A stretch of DNA of 13,441 nt from an uncultured Bacilli bacterium (GCA_905236935.1 CAJOQL010000093.1:1-13441), one strand, 5' to 3'; counted from the stretch's first letter, positions 5,417-13,327 are shown. Notes: generated by a model from the letters alone, not told the origin. Translations and numbers: made by a program.

Positions 5417-6268
5417 TTAAAACATAATTAGTGGCTTAATCTTATCATCCATATATTTTTCATATAAAGCAACATCGTTATTTTGATATTTAAATAATAT
5501 ATATTTATCAGTTTTCATATTTAATACTTGACCATTTTTAACTTTAAAGTATTCTTCTTCAGTTAAATTAATCTCTTTTAAATTAATTAAATCCTTTAAA
5601 TCTATTAATTTAAAATCACCATTTTTAATTTGATTAATTGAATAAGCATCTTCAAGTTTAAAGTTACCTAATTTAGTTCTTTTTAAGTCTGTCATTGTTC
5701 CATAAGTACCAAGTTTTTCACCAATATCTCTTATTAAACTTCTTATATAGGTTCCTTTTGATACTTTAACAATAATCGTTATAATATCATTTTCTATATT
5801 TATTAGTTTAATATCATATATTTCTACTTCTCTTTTAGGAAGAACTACTTCTTGACCATTTCTAGCATATTCATATAGCTTTTTACCATCTTTTTTTACG
5901 GCTGAATAAATAGGTACTTCTTGATTATACTTTCCTTTAAAAGTATTTAATACTTCTAAAAGTTTATTTTTATCAATTAAATATTTTTCTTCCTTTAAAA
6001 TATTTCCTGTAATATCTAAAGTATCTGTAAGTATTCCAAGTTTAAATGATGCAATGTACTCTTTATCATGTTCCATTAAAGTATTAGTTAGACGTGTATA
6101 TTTTCCAATTAAACATACTAAAACTCCTGTTGCAATAGGATCTAATGTTCCAATATGACCAATAGATTTAGTACCTAATTTTTTACATAAAATGTTAACA
6201 ACATCTCTACTAGTCATATCTTTTTCTTTATTAATTATTAATGCACCATTTATATTCTTTTTTTCCAT
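5417..6268 (-). CDS. truB: tRNA pseudouridine-55 synthase
   Basis: TruB isomerises U55 to pseudouridine in the T-loop of tRNAs. The 283 residues show the catalytic segment SIGHIGTLDPIATGVLVCLIG at about 35-55 with nucleophile Asp43 (usually GHTGTLDP, here I for T), DKEYIASFKLGILTDTLDITG carrying the conserved Tyr of the KEY segment, the YSAVKKDGKKLYEYAR segment, and VSKGTYIRSLIRDIGEKLGT typical of the family. A short C-terminal tail (about 230-283) corresponds to the small C-terminal domain of bacterial TruB. The ATG at 6268 is preceded by AAGGAT 3 nt upstream and lies inside the end of the GNAT-like gene (19-bp overlap), indicating translational coupling. It is the last gene of the nusA-infB operon; ribF, a frequent next gene in Bacillota, is not here. 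Confidence 0.95.
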   Translation of the reverse strand: MEKKNINGALIINKEKDMTSRDVVNILCKKLGTKSIGHIGTLDPIATGVLVCLIGKYTRLTNTLMEHDKEYIASFKLGILTDTLDITGNILKEEKYLIDKNKLLEVLNTFKGKYNQEVPIYSAVKKDGKKLYEYARNGQEVVLPKREVEIYDIKLINIENDIITIIVKVSKGTYIRSLIRDIGEKLGTYGTMTDLKRTKLGNFKLEDAYSINQIKNGDFKLIDLKDLINLKEINLTEEEYFKVKNGQVLNMKTDKYILFKYQNNDVALYEKYMDDKIKPLIMF

Positions 6269-6864
6269 AAATCCTTATTATTTTCATCAACATATCCATC
6301 AATAATACTTGCTTTTACAAATCCCATATCTTCACTTATTGCAACTAATTCTTTAAGTTCATAAGGAATATAAGCTAATATATCTTCAATGTTATGATTT
6401 TTAAAATAATTTATTAAATATTTTTCTACACTACTAACAAATTCATTTTTATATCTTCCATTTTCATCTATAAAATTAGTACGATATTCTGGTTTAATAT
6501 AAAATCTATAAAATTCACCATATTTATCAATATCCCATTTGCTAGTAAAATGAGTATGTATTGTTAAAATTATATAACCAATTAGTTTTTCTTCTATAAA
6601 TAAACCAAATGCTACATTATCACTTGTAGTTTCTTTATTATCAAATAAAAGATTCATATCTCTATTAATACTATCATTTTTAGTTGAATATCTTTTTGCA
6701 TCTTTTATTAAAAAGTCTCTAACTTTACCTTGCTTTTTAGATTCTAAATATCTTAGATAATTATCAATCCATTCTTCACCATATTTTTCTGTGTAATGAT
6801 CAACAATCATATTTTTTAGTTCATCTTTATATTTTTCATTAGTTATATTCTTTAAAACAACCAT
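6250..6864 (-). CDS. GNAT-fold acetyltransferase-like protein of unknown substrate
   Basis: No specific family is recognised. The 204-residue product (from the ATG at 6864) looks like a GNAT fold in its second half: VAFGLFIEEKLIGYIILTIHTH forms the central strands, FYRFYIKPEYR resembles the strand before the acetyl-CoA loop, VEKYLINYFKNHNIEDILAYI the following helix and strand, and AISEDMGFVKAS the C-terminal GF segment. The canonical Q/RxxGxG/A pyrophosphate loop is not evident, so CoA binding is unproven. An upstream in-frame GTG at 6873 directly abuts the rbfA stop, but AGGTGG sits 5-6 nt before the ATG at 6864, so I prefer the ATG. It is embedded between rbfA and truB, where Bacillota usually have no such gene, and overlaps truB by 19 bp. 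A role in ribosome or tRNA modification would be a guess. Confidence 0.5.
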   Translation of the reverse strand: MVVLKNITNEKYKDELKNMIVDHYTEKYGEEWIDNYLRYLESKKQGKVRDFLIKDAKRYSTKNDSINRDMNLLFDNKETTSDNVAFGLFIEEKLIGYIILTIHTHFTSKWDIDKYGEFYRFYIKPEYRTNFIDENGRYKNEFVSSVEKYLINYFKNHNIEDILAYIPYELKELVAISEDMGFVKASIIDGYVDENNKDLWKKRI

Positions 6865-6873
6865 ATTACCCAC

Positions 6874-7227
6874 CTATATTTCTTTATTTTCGTTATTTAT
6901 TTCTTCTAAAATATCTTCGATATGTTCTCCATATTCAGTACTTTCATCATAAACAAAACGAAGTTCTGGTGTATTTCTAACATCAATTCTTTTAGCTAGT
7001 TCACATCTTAGAAAAGAACTCGCATTTTTAAGTTCCTCTGCTACTTTTACTTTTTCATAATCCCCTAGAAAAGTATAATAAACTTTAGCCATACTTAAAT
7101 CATTAGTTACTTTAGTATCAATTATAGTTACACTTTTTAATATTTCATTATGAACTTCTTCATAAAATATTTGAGATAATTCTCTTGTAATACTAGAAGC
7201 AATTCTTGATAATTTAATGCTTCCCAT
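6874..7227 (-). CDS. rbfA: Ribosome-binding factor A
   Basis: RbfA is a small KH-like protein that binds the 30S subunit late in assembly near 16S helix 1 and helps cold adaptation. The 117 residues match in length and motifs: RIASSITRELSQIF at about 8-21, TIIDTKVTNDLSMAKVYYTFLG at about 34-55, SFLRCELAKRIDVRNTPELRFVYDES at about 71-96, and a C-terminal helix with IEDILEEI. The ATG overlaps the infB stop by one base (TAATG), and AGAGGTGA lies upstream within infB. It ends in TAG, the only TAG among the larger genes here, followed directly by the GNAT-like gene. Confidence 0.95.
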   Translation of the reverse strand: MGSIKLSRIASSITRELSQIFYEEVHNEILKSVTIIDTKVTNDLSMAKVYYTFLGDYEKVKVAEELKNASSFLRCELAKRIDVRNTPELRFVYDESTEYGEHIEDILEEINNENKEI

Positions 7228-9332
7228 TATTTTTTCACCTCTACCATTTCATAAGTTTCAAATTCATCATCTGGTTTGATATCATTGAAATTTTCAATAG
7301 TAATACCACACTCAAAGCCATTCTTAACTTCTTTAACAGTATCTTTTTCTCTTTGTAGTGATGCAATAACTCCATCATATATAATTACTCCATCACGAAT
7401 AATTCGTACGCTCGATTTATTCTTAATTATTCCATTAGTTACAAGACAACCAGCAATTGTACCAACTTTACTAAATTTGAATAATTGTTTAACAACAGCA
7501 TTACCTATAGTTTTTTCTTCATATAGAGGATCTAACATACCTTTCATAGCTGCTTCCATTTCTTCAACTAATTTATAAATTATTTGATATAGTCTTATTT
7601 CAACATTATATCTTTTAGCAACTTCTTTAGTTATAGCAGAAGGTATAACATTAAAGCCAATAACTATTGCATCAGAAGCATTAGCAAGTACAATATCACT
7701 TTCTGTAATAGTACCAATACCACTTCTAATAACTCTTACTTTAACTCCTTCAACATCAATTTTTTCTAAAGAATTCTTAACTGCTTCTTCACTACCCCTA
7801 ACATCACATTTTAAAACAACATTAATTTCTTTTGTTCCACCTTGAATTTTATTAAATAAATCATCAAATGAAACAGCTTCTCTAATTTGTTTTTTATTCT
7901 TAAATGCAATTAATCTTTTTTCTGCTATATCACGAGCTTCTTTTTCAGTTTCAAAAGCCATAAATTTATCACCAGCAGATGGATTGTCTGATAATCCTGT
8001 AATTTCTACTGGAGTACTAGGACCAGCATCAGTTATGTTTTCACCTTTATCATTACGTAACGTTCTAATTCTACCATGACTTGTACCAACAACTACTGGA
8101 TCTCCTAATCTTAAAGTACCATTTTGAATTAATAATGATGCAACCCCACCAATGTTCTTATCTATTCTAGATTCAATAACCGTACCTACTGCGTAACGAT
8201 TAGGGTTTGCTTTAAGTTCAGATATTTCAGCAATTGTTAAAACTGTTTCTAGTAATTTATCAATTCCAAGACCTGTCTTAGCTGAAATATTAACAAATGG
8301 AATATTGCCACCCCAGCTTTCTGGCACAATATTAAGTGCAGCCATTTCTTCCATTATTTTATCAGGATTGCTATCTGGTTTATCAATTTTATTTACTGCT
8401 ACTACTATTGGAACATTAGCAGATAAGGCATGATCAATAGCTTCTTTAGTTTGAGGCATTACTCCATCATCAGCAGCAACTACGATAATAACGATATCAG
8501 TTACACTAGCACCTCTAGCTCTCATTTCTGTAAATGCAGCATGACCTGGTGTATCAATAAATGTAATCTTTTTTCCATTATAATCTATTTGATATGCACC
8601 AATTGCTTGAGTAATACCACCAGCTTCTCCTGCTGCTACATTAGCATTTCTAATATAATCTAAAAGTGTAGTTTTACCATGATCAACATGTCCCATAACT
8701 GTAATAACTGGTGGTCTATTAATTAAATCTTCGTCTCTATCAATAATTTCATATTCTTCAAAATTGGTTATATCTTGAGTTTCTTCTCTTTTTAAAGTCT
8801 TGCCATAATCAAGAACTAATATTTCTGCTGTTTCAAAATCAATAACTTGATTTAAATTAAGCATTGTACCAAGACCCATAAGTTTTTTTATTAATTCTAC
8901 TCCATTAACATTTAAAGCACTTGCAAGAGAAGATACTGTCATATTATTTTCATATATAACTATATTTTCACTAGCATTATTACTACTTAACTTGTCTTTA
9001 TGCTTATACATTGCTTTCTTTTTATTTAAATAATCAATATTATCTTTCTTACTAATTGGATTAGAATTCTTCTTTTTTAATTTTTGTTTCTTTTCAGATA
9101 CCTCTATTTGATCGCCTAATAATTCATCAACTGCATCATCTAAAGCATCTTCTTCATCAAAATTAGTTTCATTATCAGTACTAATTAAATTCATAGATAA
9201 ATCTAAAGTAACAAAATCATCATCACTTAAAACTTCATTTGCATTAGATACATGTATACCTAATTCCTTACACTTATTTAATACCTCTTGAACTGTATAA
9301 CCCATTTCATCAGCATATTCTTTTATACTCAT
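7227..9332 (-). CDS. infB: Translation initiation factor IF-2
   Basis: IF-2 is the GTPase that brings initiator tRNA to the 30S subunit and promotes subunit joining. The 701 residues contain an N-terminal IF2_N module (about 1-45), an acidic then Lys-rich linker (about 50-115), a second IF2_N module (about 124-177), and the G domain with GHVDHGKT (214-221), DTPGH (260-264), NKID (314-317) and SAK (350-352). Domains II, III and IV follow, including the beta-barrel GTVIESRIDKNIGG segment and the C-terminal fMet-tRNA-binding barrel. All GTPase motifs are intact. AGAGGTGA lies before the ATG, 26 bp after ylxR. The usual ylxQ gene (L7Ae-like) between ylxR and infB is missing. Length is typical of compact Bacillota IF-2. 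Confidence 0.98.
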   Translation of the reverse strand: MSIKEYADEMGYTVQEVLNKCKELGIHVSNANEVLSDDDFVTLDLSMNLISTDNETNFDEEDALDDAVDELLGDQIEVSEKKQKLKKKNSNPISKKDNIDYLNKKKAMYKHKDKLSSNNASENIVIYENNMTVSSLASALNVNGVELIKKLMGLGTMLNLNQVIDFETAEILVLDYGKTLKREETQDITNFEEYEIIDRDEDLINRPPVITVMGHVDHGKTTLLDYIRNANVAAGEAGGITQAIGAYQIDYNGKKITFIDTPGHAAFTEMRARGASVTDIVIIVVAADDGVMPQTKEAIDHALSANVPIVVAVNKIDKPDSNPDKIMEEMAALNIVPESWGGNIPFVNISAKTGLGIDKLLETVLTIAEISELKANPNRYAVGTVIESRIDKNIGGVASLLIQNGTLRLGDPVVVGTSHGRIRTLRNDKGENITDAGPSTPVEITGLSDNPSAGDKFMAFETEKEARDIAEKRLIAFKNKKQIREAVSFDDLFNKIQGGTKEINVVLKCDVRGSEEAVKNSLEKIDVEGVKVRVIRSGIGTITESDIVLANASDAIVIGFNVIPSAITKEVAKRYNVEIRLYQIIYKLVEEMEAAMKGMLDPLYEEKTIGNAVVKQLFKFSKVGTIAGCLVTNGIIKNKSSVRIIRDGVIIYDGVIASLQREKDTVKEVKNGFECGITIENFNDIKPDDEFETYEMVEVKK

Positions 9333-9358
9333 AAAGAGTCACCTCTTTCTAATATTTT

Positions 9359-9613
9359 TTAAATTAATTTTAATAAGTCATCATAAATATCATCTGATAC
9401 ATCTGTTTCAAATATATGATTTAAAATCTTTTTCTTTCTTGCTTCATTTATTACATTTGCATCTTTTTTTAAATAACAACCTTTACCATTATGTTTACCA
9501 GTAACATCCACAAAAGTATTACCTTCAAAATTTACTATCCTAATTAATTCTTGTTTAGGCCACTTTTCTCTAGTTACTACACACATACGCATTGGCACTT
9601 TTTTAGTCTTCAT
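9359..9613 (-). CDS. ylxR: YlxR/RnpM family RNA-binding protein (DUF448)
   Basis: This small protein is conserved in nusA-infB operons; in Bacillus subtilis it has been reported to bind RNase P RNA and modulate RNase P. I place the start at the ATG at 9613, giving 84 residues beginning MKTKKVPMRMCVVTREKWPK, which contains the family signature (RMCVVTRE, then ELIRIV). It is preceded by AGAGGG. An in-frame ATG at 9649 would add 12 residues but has no ribosome binding site and lies inside nusA. GKGCYLKKD near residues 44-52 corresponds to the conserved GRGAYL segment. The start overlaps the nusA end by 11 bp, suggesting coupling. Confidence 0.9.
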   Translation of the reverse strand: MKTKKVPMRMCVVTREKWPKQELIRIVNFEGNTFVDVTGKHNGKGCYLKKDANVINEARKKKILNHIFETDVSDDIYDDLLKLI

Positions 9614-10757
9614 TTCCCTCTTTAGTAACTTGCTCCAAAGTCTTAACATTTATTCTAAATCTGGTAAGTTTACTAGCAAGTTTAATATTAATTCCTTTTT
9701 TACCTATTGCTAATGATAAATTTTCATCATTAACAATCGCAAGCGCCTCTCTATTTTTTGTATTATCTAAAATATTAACTATTACATCCTTAGCAGGACT
9801 AAGTGCATTTGCAATAAAAGTAGCTGCATCTTCATCATATTTAATTAAATCAATTTTTTCACCATTAAGTTCAGATAAAATGCTAGCAATTCTGCTTCCT
9901 CTTTCTCCAATACATGTTCCAATTGGATCAATTGCTTTATCTTCAGAATAAACTGCAACTTTACTTCTAACGCCTGCTTCTCTTGCAACATTATATAAAA
10001 CAATGCTTCCATCAGCAAGCTCTGGAATTTCACTTTCAAATAGTCTTTTAACAAAACCATTTGTTTTACGTGTACATAAAATAAGTGGACCTTTAGTAGT
10101 TGCTTCGACCTTTTGAAGATATACTTTAATGCTAGAACCCATCTTAACAGTTTCTCCAGGAATCATTTCACTCTTTGGTAATATTCCTCTTGCTCTTCCT
10201 AAATCTACATAATAGTTCTTATTATCTTCCATAGCAAGTAATCCTACCATAATTTCATCTTGTTTATTGGCAAATTCATCTAAAATACTATTTCTTTCAG
10301 CTTCTCTAATTTTTTGTGTTAATACTTGTTTAGCGGTAGATGCTGCAACCCTACCAAAGTCGTGTGGTGTAACTTCTTCTTCAATTGTTTCACCAACTTT
10401 AATACCAGGTACTATCTTTTCAGCATCTTCTAATAATATTTGTGCATCTTCATTTATTTCAGGTTCAGTATAAGAAATATTACCTTCTTCATCTACAATT
10501 TCTTCCCCTTCAATATAATCATCTACTACTACTAAATATGAATAAACCTTAATTTCTCCAGTTTCTCTATTAATAGATACTTTAACATTAGTTTTTGAAT
10601 CAAAATTTTTCTTATAAGCTGTAACTAATGCTTGTTCCATACCTTCAAAAACTATATCTTCACTAATACCTTTTTCAGCTGTTATATTTTTTAAAGCTGT
10701 AATAAATTCTTTACCATTCATTTTAAATTCTTTATCATCTTTTTGTTTACTTTTCAT
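9603..10757 (-). CDS. nusA: Transcription termination/antitermination factor NusA
   Basis: NusA binds RNA polymerase and nascent RNA and stimulates pausing and intrinsic termination. In the 384 residues the polymerase-binding N-terminal domain spans about 13-135 (EFITALKNITAEKGIS, later DAEKIVPGIKVGETIEEEV), with an acidic loop (about 83-105). The S1 domain covers about 165-232, KH1 follows with CIGERGSRI at 282-290, and KH2 has AIGKKGINI at 350-358. It ends soon after KH2, as in Bacillota, without the acidic repeats of proteobacterial NusA. The ATG at 10757 follows the rimP stop with a 1-bp gap, and its AAAGAGG site lies in the last codons of rimP. The operon leader carries a terminator-like hairpin that NusA itself could act on. 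Confidence 0.97.
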   Translation of the reverse strand: MKSKQKDDKEFKMNGKEFITALKNITAEKGISEDIVFEGMEQALVTAYKKNFDSKTNVKVSINRETGEIKVYSYLVVVDDYIEGEEIVDEEGNISYTEPEINEDAQILLEDAEKIVPGIKVGETIEEEVTPHDFGRVAASTAKQVLTQKIREAERNSILDEFANKQDEIMVGLLAMEDNKNYYVDLGRARGILPKSEMIPGETVKMGSSIKVYLQKVEATTKGPLILCTRKTNGFVKRLFESEIPELADGSIVLYNVAREAGVRSKVAVYSEDKAIDPIGTCIGERGSRIASILSELNGEKIDLIKYDEDAATFIANALSPAKDVIVNILDNTKNREALAIVNDENLSLAIGKKGINIKLASKLTRFRINVKTLEQVTKEGNED

Positions 10758-10758
10758 T

Positions 10759-11010
10759 TTAACCTCTTTCTTTACTAGATATATCTAGGATATATTCGTC
10801 TTCAATTAAATCATGTTCATCCAATATTGGATTAATCACATTTGTTGCTTCAACAATTGTATCTAAATCAATACCATTTACCTTATCAAGTACAATCTTT
10901 AAAAAATGATAATTATTTTCTAAAACATAATCAACTGAATCTACTATAATATCCATTTCTTTCATTGGTCCTTCAATTAAAGACCTAATTTCATCTAATA
11001 TTGTTTGCAT
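10759..11010 (-). CDS. rimP: Ribosome maturation factor RimP, N-terminal domain only
   Basis: RimP assists 30S subunit assembly. The 83 residues align with the N-terminal alpha/beta domain of RimP: an opening helix (QTILDEIRSLIEGPMKEM), strands carrying IIVDSVDYV and YHFLKIVLDK, then GIDLDTIVEATNVINPILDEHDLIEDEYILDISSKERG. In ordinary RimP (about 150 residues) the YxLEVSSPG segment leads into an SH3-like C-terminal domain; here the stop comes right after ISSKERG, so that domain is absent. There is no room downstream for it, because nusA starts 1 bp later and uses the last rimP codons as its ribosome binding site, so the shortening looks established rather than a fresh mutation. A strong TAGGAGG precedes the ATG. 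It is the first gene of the operon. Confidence 0.85.
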   Translation of the reverse strand: MQTILDEIRSLIEGPMKEMDIIVDSVDYVLENNYHFLKIVLDKVNGIDLDTIVEATNVINPILDEHDLIEDEYILDISSKERG

Positions 11011-11033
11011 AAACCTCCTACTTGCAATAATAA

Positions 11034-11055
11034 AAGTGGGTTTTTCTGCCCACTT
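11034..11055 (-). terminator. Terminator-like hairpin in the rimP-nusA leader (candidate attenuator)
   Basis: A perfect 7-bp GC-containing stem (AAGTGGG / CCCACTT) with an 8-nt loop is followed on the minus strand by a weak, interrupted T-tract (TTATTATT). It lies between the operon promoter (11070-11099) and the rimP ribosome binding site (11020-11014), so termination here would remove the whole operon. It may also catch readthrough from cdaR, which has no other terminator. Confidence 0.65.
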
Positions 11056-11069
11056 AAATCTGTAAATTA

Positions 11070-11099
11070 ATTATAACACTAGACTTTAACATTTGTAAA
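11070..11099 (-). promoter_or_regulatory. Promoter of the rimP-nusA-infB operon
   Basis: TTTACA (11099-11094) with an 18-bp spacer, or TTACAA with 17 bp, precedes a perfect TATAAT (11075-11070) with an extended TG (TGTTATAAT). Transcription should start near 11063, giving a leader of about 53 nt whose first structure is the hairpin at 11055-11034. The -35 lies only 8-9 bp after the cdaR stop. Confidence 0.8.
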
Positions 11100-11107
11100 G
11101 GCCTAAG

Positions 11108-12466
11108 TTATTCATTCATTATTCTTACTTTAATTGTAGATACTTTTGGTATTACAGAAACTCTAATATCTGATGTTGAAACTTTAAGTTCAACGTCATG
11201 AGTGCCAACTGTATAACCACTTAAATCTACAGTTGCAATAATATCTTTTGCTTCTAATTTTTCTAAAGCACTACTTGCTCCTTTAGCAATTACTGTAATA
11301 CTTTGATCATCTAATGATGCTGCACCAGCTTTTAATCTATCTCCTAAATTAATAGGTTTTACAGCAACTCCTACAATTTCTTTACTTGTTTCAGTTTCAA
11401 GTTTTACATCAACTGTTACGTTTGACTCTGACATATAATTAACTCCTACTGGTTTTGTTAATGTTACATTATATGTCTTATCTGAACTTAAGTTATCAAC
11501 ATTAATCTTAGCTTCAATATAACTTAATCCATTAATTGCTTCTTCAGAACCATATACAGTTACTTTTTGAACTGAACTATTAACACTACTAAGTGCATAA
11601 CCAGTTGTTAAATTTCCTTCAGTAACTACTTTAACTGGAAGTTCAGCACTATAAGAATCTACTGTAATAGAAGCACTTATTTTAGCTGGAACTATTTCTA
11701 CATTTTTAAGAACTGTTCCTTCATTATCATAAGCTGCTAATACAATTGAATCAATTGTCGTTGTACCTTTATCTTTTAAATCAGCTGCTTTTAAATCAAT
11801 TAATGCTTTAACTTTAGCAATTTTATCTAAAGTATCTGCTGAACCTTTAACAATTATCTCATTACGGTCTAAAGTTACACTCTTAATACTAAGTTTACTA
11901 TTTAATTTATCTTCATTTAATAAATCATAAGATAAAGCCTTAACATCACTTATTTTTTCGCTTATCTTAATACTTATCGTACTAGGATCTAATTTATAAT
12001 TAACTGTATCAATATTATGATTATATTTAAGCTTAACTTTATATGTACCAGTACTGTATCCACTTAAATCTAATACTACCTCATGTTCTCCTAATTGCTT
12101 GGCTAAGTATAAATCACTTTTACGACCAATTAAGGTGATATCAACTGTTTCTGGTACTCCATCAACTACAAAAGCTTCTTCATTATATATAACTTTAACT
12201 TTTTGATCTGCAAGTATTTCTGCTTCATCATTTAATAAAGATATACTTTTAGTATCAACTAACATAAACATACCTATTGCACAAAATAATGAAACATATA
12301 TTAATACATTAGGCCTATTTAAAATTCTCTCAATCTTACCACTATTATTTCTTATAAGTTCATTTAAACGATATATTAGTCTACTAATTGGAACTATTAA
12401 ACACTTATCAATAATATTATATATTCCTATAAAAAATCCTATAATCTTTTTAAATATCTTACTCAT
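11108..12466 (-). CDS. cdaR: CdaR/YbbR-domain membrane regulator of CdaA
   Basis: CdaR is the membrane partner that modulates the diadenylate cyclase CdaA through extracytoplasmic YbbR domains. I start at the ATG at 12466 (452 residues), which has AAGGTGA 7 nt upstream and overlaps the cdaA stop by 8 bp; an in-frame ATG at 12496 would lie deep inside cdaA with no binding site. The N-terminus is longer than in most relatives: about 50 residues of amphipathic, basic sequence (KIFKKIIGFFIGIYNIID, then RLIYRLNELIR) precede one membrane helix at about 52-71. The remaining 380 residues form about four YbbR repeats, seen by the recurrent VDLSGYTVGTHDVELKV-type strands and IVPAKISASI-type ends. No terminator separates it from the rimP promoter. 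glmM, usually next in Bacillota, is absent. Confidence 0.9.
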   Translation of the reverse strand: MSKIFKKIIGFFIGIYNIIDKCLIVPISRLIYRLNELIRNNSGKIERILNRPNVLIYVSLFCAIGMFMLVDTKSISLLNDEAEILADQKVKVIYNEEAFVVDGVPETVDITLIGRKSDLYLAKQLGEHEVVLDLSGYSTGTYKVKLKYNHNIDTVNYKLDPSTISIKISEKISDVKALSYDLLNEDKLNSKLSIKSVTLDRNEIIVKGSADTLDKIAKVKALIDLKAADLKDKGTTTIDSIVLAAYDNEGTVLKNVEIVPAKISASITVDSYSAELPVKVVTEGNLTTGYALSSVNSSVQKVTVYGSEEAINGLSYIEAKINVDNLSSDKTYNVTLTKPVGVNYMSESNVTVDVKLETETSKEIVGVAVKPINLGDRLKAGAASLDDQSITVIAKGASSALEKLEAKDIIATVDLSGYTVGTHDVELKVSTSDIRVSVIPKVSTIKVRIMNE

Positions 12467-13274
12467 CAATATCACCTTCATCTGAATCAGCATCATAGAA
12501 TACTTCCATCTTAGGTTTTAACTCATCAAGAAGCATTAACTTAAATTCTTCTAAAGTTAGATTGTAATTAATATTACCATCTACTGCAATACTAATTCTT
12601 CCAGTTTCTTCTGATACAATAAGTGATATAGCATCACTTTCTTCAGCTACCCCTAGTGCTGCTCTATGTCTAGTACCTAATTTTTTATTAACATTAGGAT
12701 TCATACTGGTTTTAAATACTGCTCCTGCACAAGTTAGCCTATCTCCTTGAATAATTACTCCACCATCATGAAGTGGATTATTTGGAAAGAATATTGCTTC
12801 TAATAATGGAGCTGTAATATCAGAATAAATTTTAGTAGCAGGTTCTATATATTCTTGAAGAGAAACATTTCTTTCAATTACAATTAAAGCACCAATACGA
12901 TTACGTTTTAAATATTCAATTGCAGTCGTAATTTCAAATACAACTCTTTCTCTTTCATCAACTGTTAAAACTTTATGTCTACCTAAAAGTTGACTACGAC
13001 CAATGCTTTCTAATATTGTCCTAATTTCTGGCTGAAAAATAATTATTAACGCAATAGGGCCCCAAGAAATAACATATTCTAAAAGCATCCCAATAGTATA
13101 TAAATTTAAAACATTACTTATAATTTTAATAATTAAGCATATCGCTACACCCTTAAATATTAAAACAAGTTTTACATTGTTTTTTAAATTTTTTAACAAA
13201 TAGTAAAACATAAACCATACAATACTAATATCAATAATCTTAGTAATTATATCCCATAATGACGATATAGTCAT
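12459..13274 (-). CDS. cdaA: Diadenylate cyclase CdaA (c-di-AMP synthase)
   Basis: CdaA condenses two ATP into c-di-AMP, the second messenger controlling potassium and osmotic balance and wall homeostasis in Gram-positives. The 271 residues have three N-terminal membrane helices (about 10-28, 35-55, 60-80), a short linker with the QPEIRTILESIGR segment that follows helix three, and the cytoplasmic DAC domain (about 100-250). Its two active-site motifs are LHDGGVII at 168-175 (Asp170; the usual motif is DGA, here DGG) and GTRHRAALG at 200-208, intact. The C-terminus ends in an acidic tail (DADSDEGDIDE). AAGGAAG precedes the ATG and the gene overlaps cdaR, its known partner. The family is secure; the A-to-G change in DGA may be neutral. 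Confidence 0.95.
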   Translation of the reverse strand: MTISSLWDIITKIIDISIVWFMFYYLLKNLKNNVKLVLIFKGVAICLIIKIISNVLNLYTIGMLLEYVISWGPIALIIIFQPEIRTILESIGRSQLLGRHKVLTVDERERVVFEITTAIEYLKRNRIGALIVIERNVSLQEYIEPATKIYSDITAPLLEAIFFPNNPLHDGGVIIQGDRLTCAGAVFKTSMNPNVNKKLGTRHRAALGVAEESDAISLIVSEETGRISIAVDGNINYNLTLEEFKLMLLDELKPKMEVFYDADSDEGDIDE

Positions 13275-13298
13275 TTTATCACTTCCTTACAATAAATT

Positions 13299-13327
13299 AT
13301 TATACCAAATTATATTATGCTTTTCTA
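13299..13327 (-). promoter_or_regulatory. Promoter of the cdaA-cdaR unit (extended -10)
   Basis: A perfect TATAAT (13304-13299) is preceded by TGG as an extended -10, with a weak -35 TAGAAA (13327-13322) 17 bp upstream. The leader before the ATG at 13274 would be about 18 nt and contains the AAGGAAG ribosome binding site. Confidence 0.6.

Noticed and set aside
6862..6873. GTG at 6873 as start of the GNAT-like gene
   Set aside because: AGGTGG is well spaced from the ATG at 6864 and overlaps the GTG itself, so the ATG is the better start.
7276..7578. Plus-strand frame of 100 codons
   Set aside because: It lies entirely antisense to the conserved 3' part of infB, with no family resemblance or start signal.
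8430..8663. Plus-strand frame of 77 codons rich in Ser, Cys and Ile
   Set aside because: It is antisense to the infB G domain, whose conservation explains the open frame.
9845..10473. Frames of about 70 codons overlapping nusA on both strands (9845-10060 minus, 10267-10473 plus)
   Set aside because: Both are out-of-frame shadows of a clearly conserved nusA and lack ribosome binding sites.
12467..12496. ATG at 12496 as start of cdaR
   Set aside because: It would overlap cdaA by 38 bp without a ribosome binding site, whereas the ATG at 12466 has AAGGTGA.
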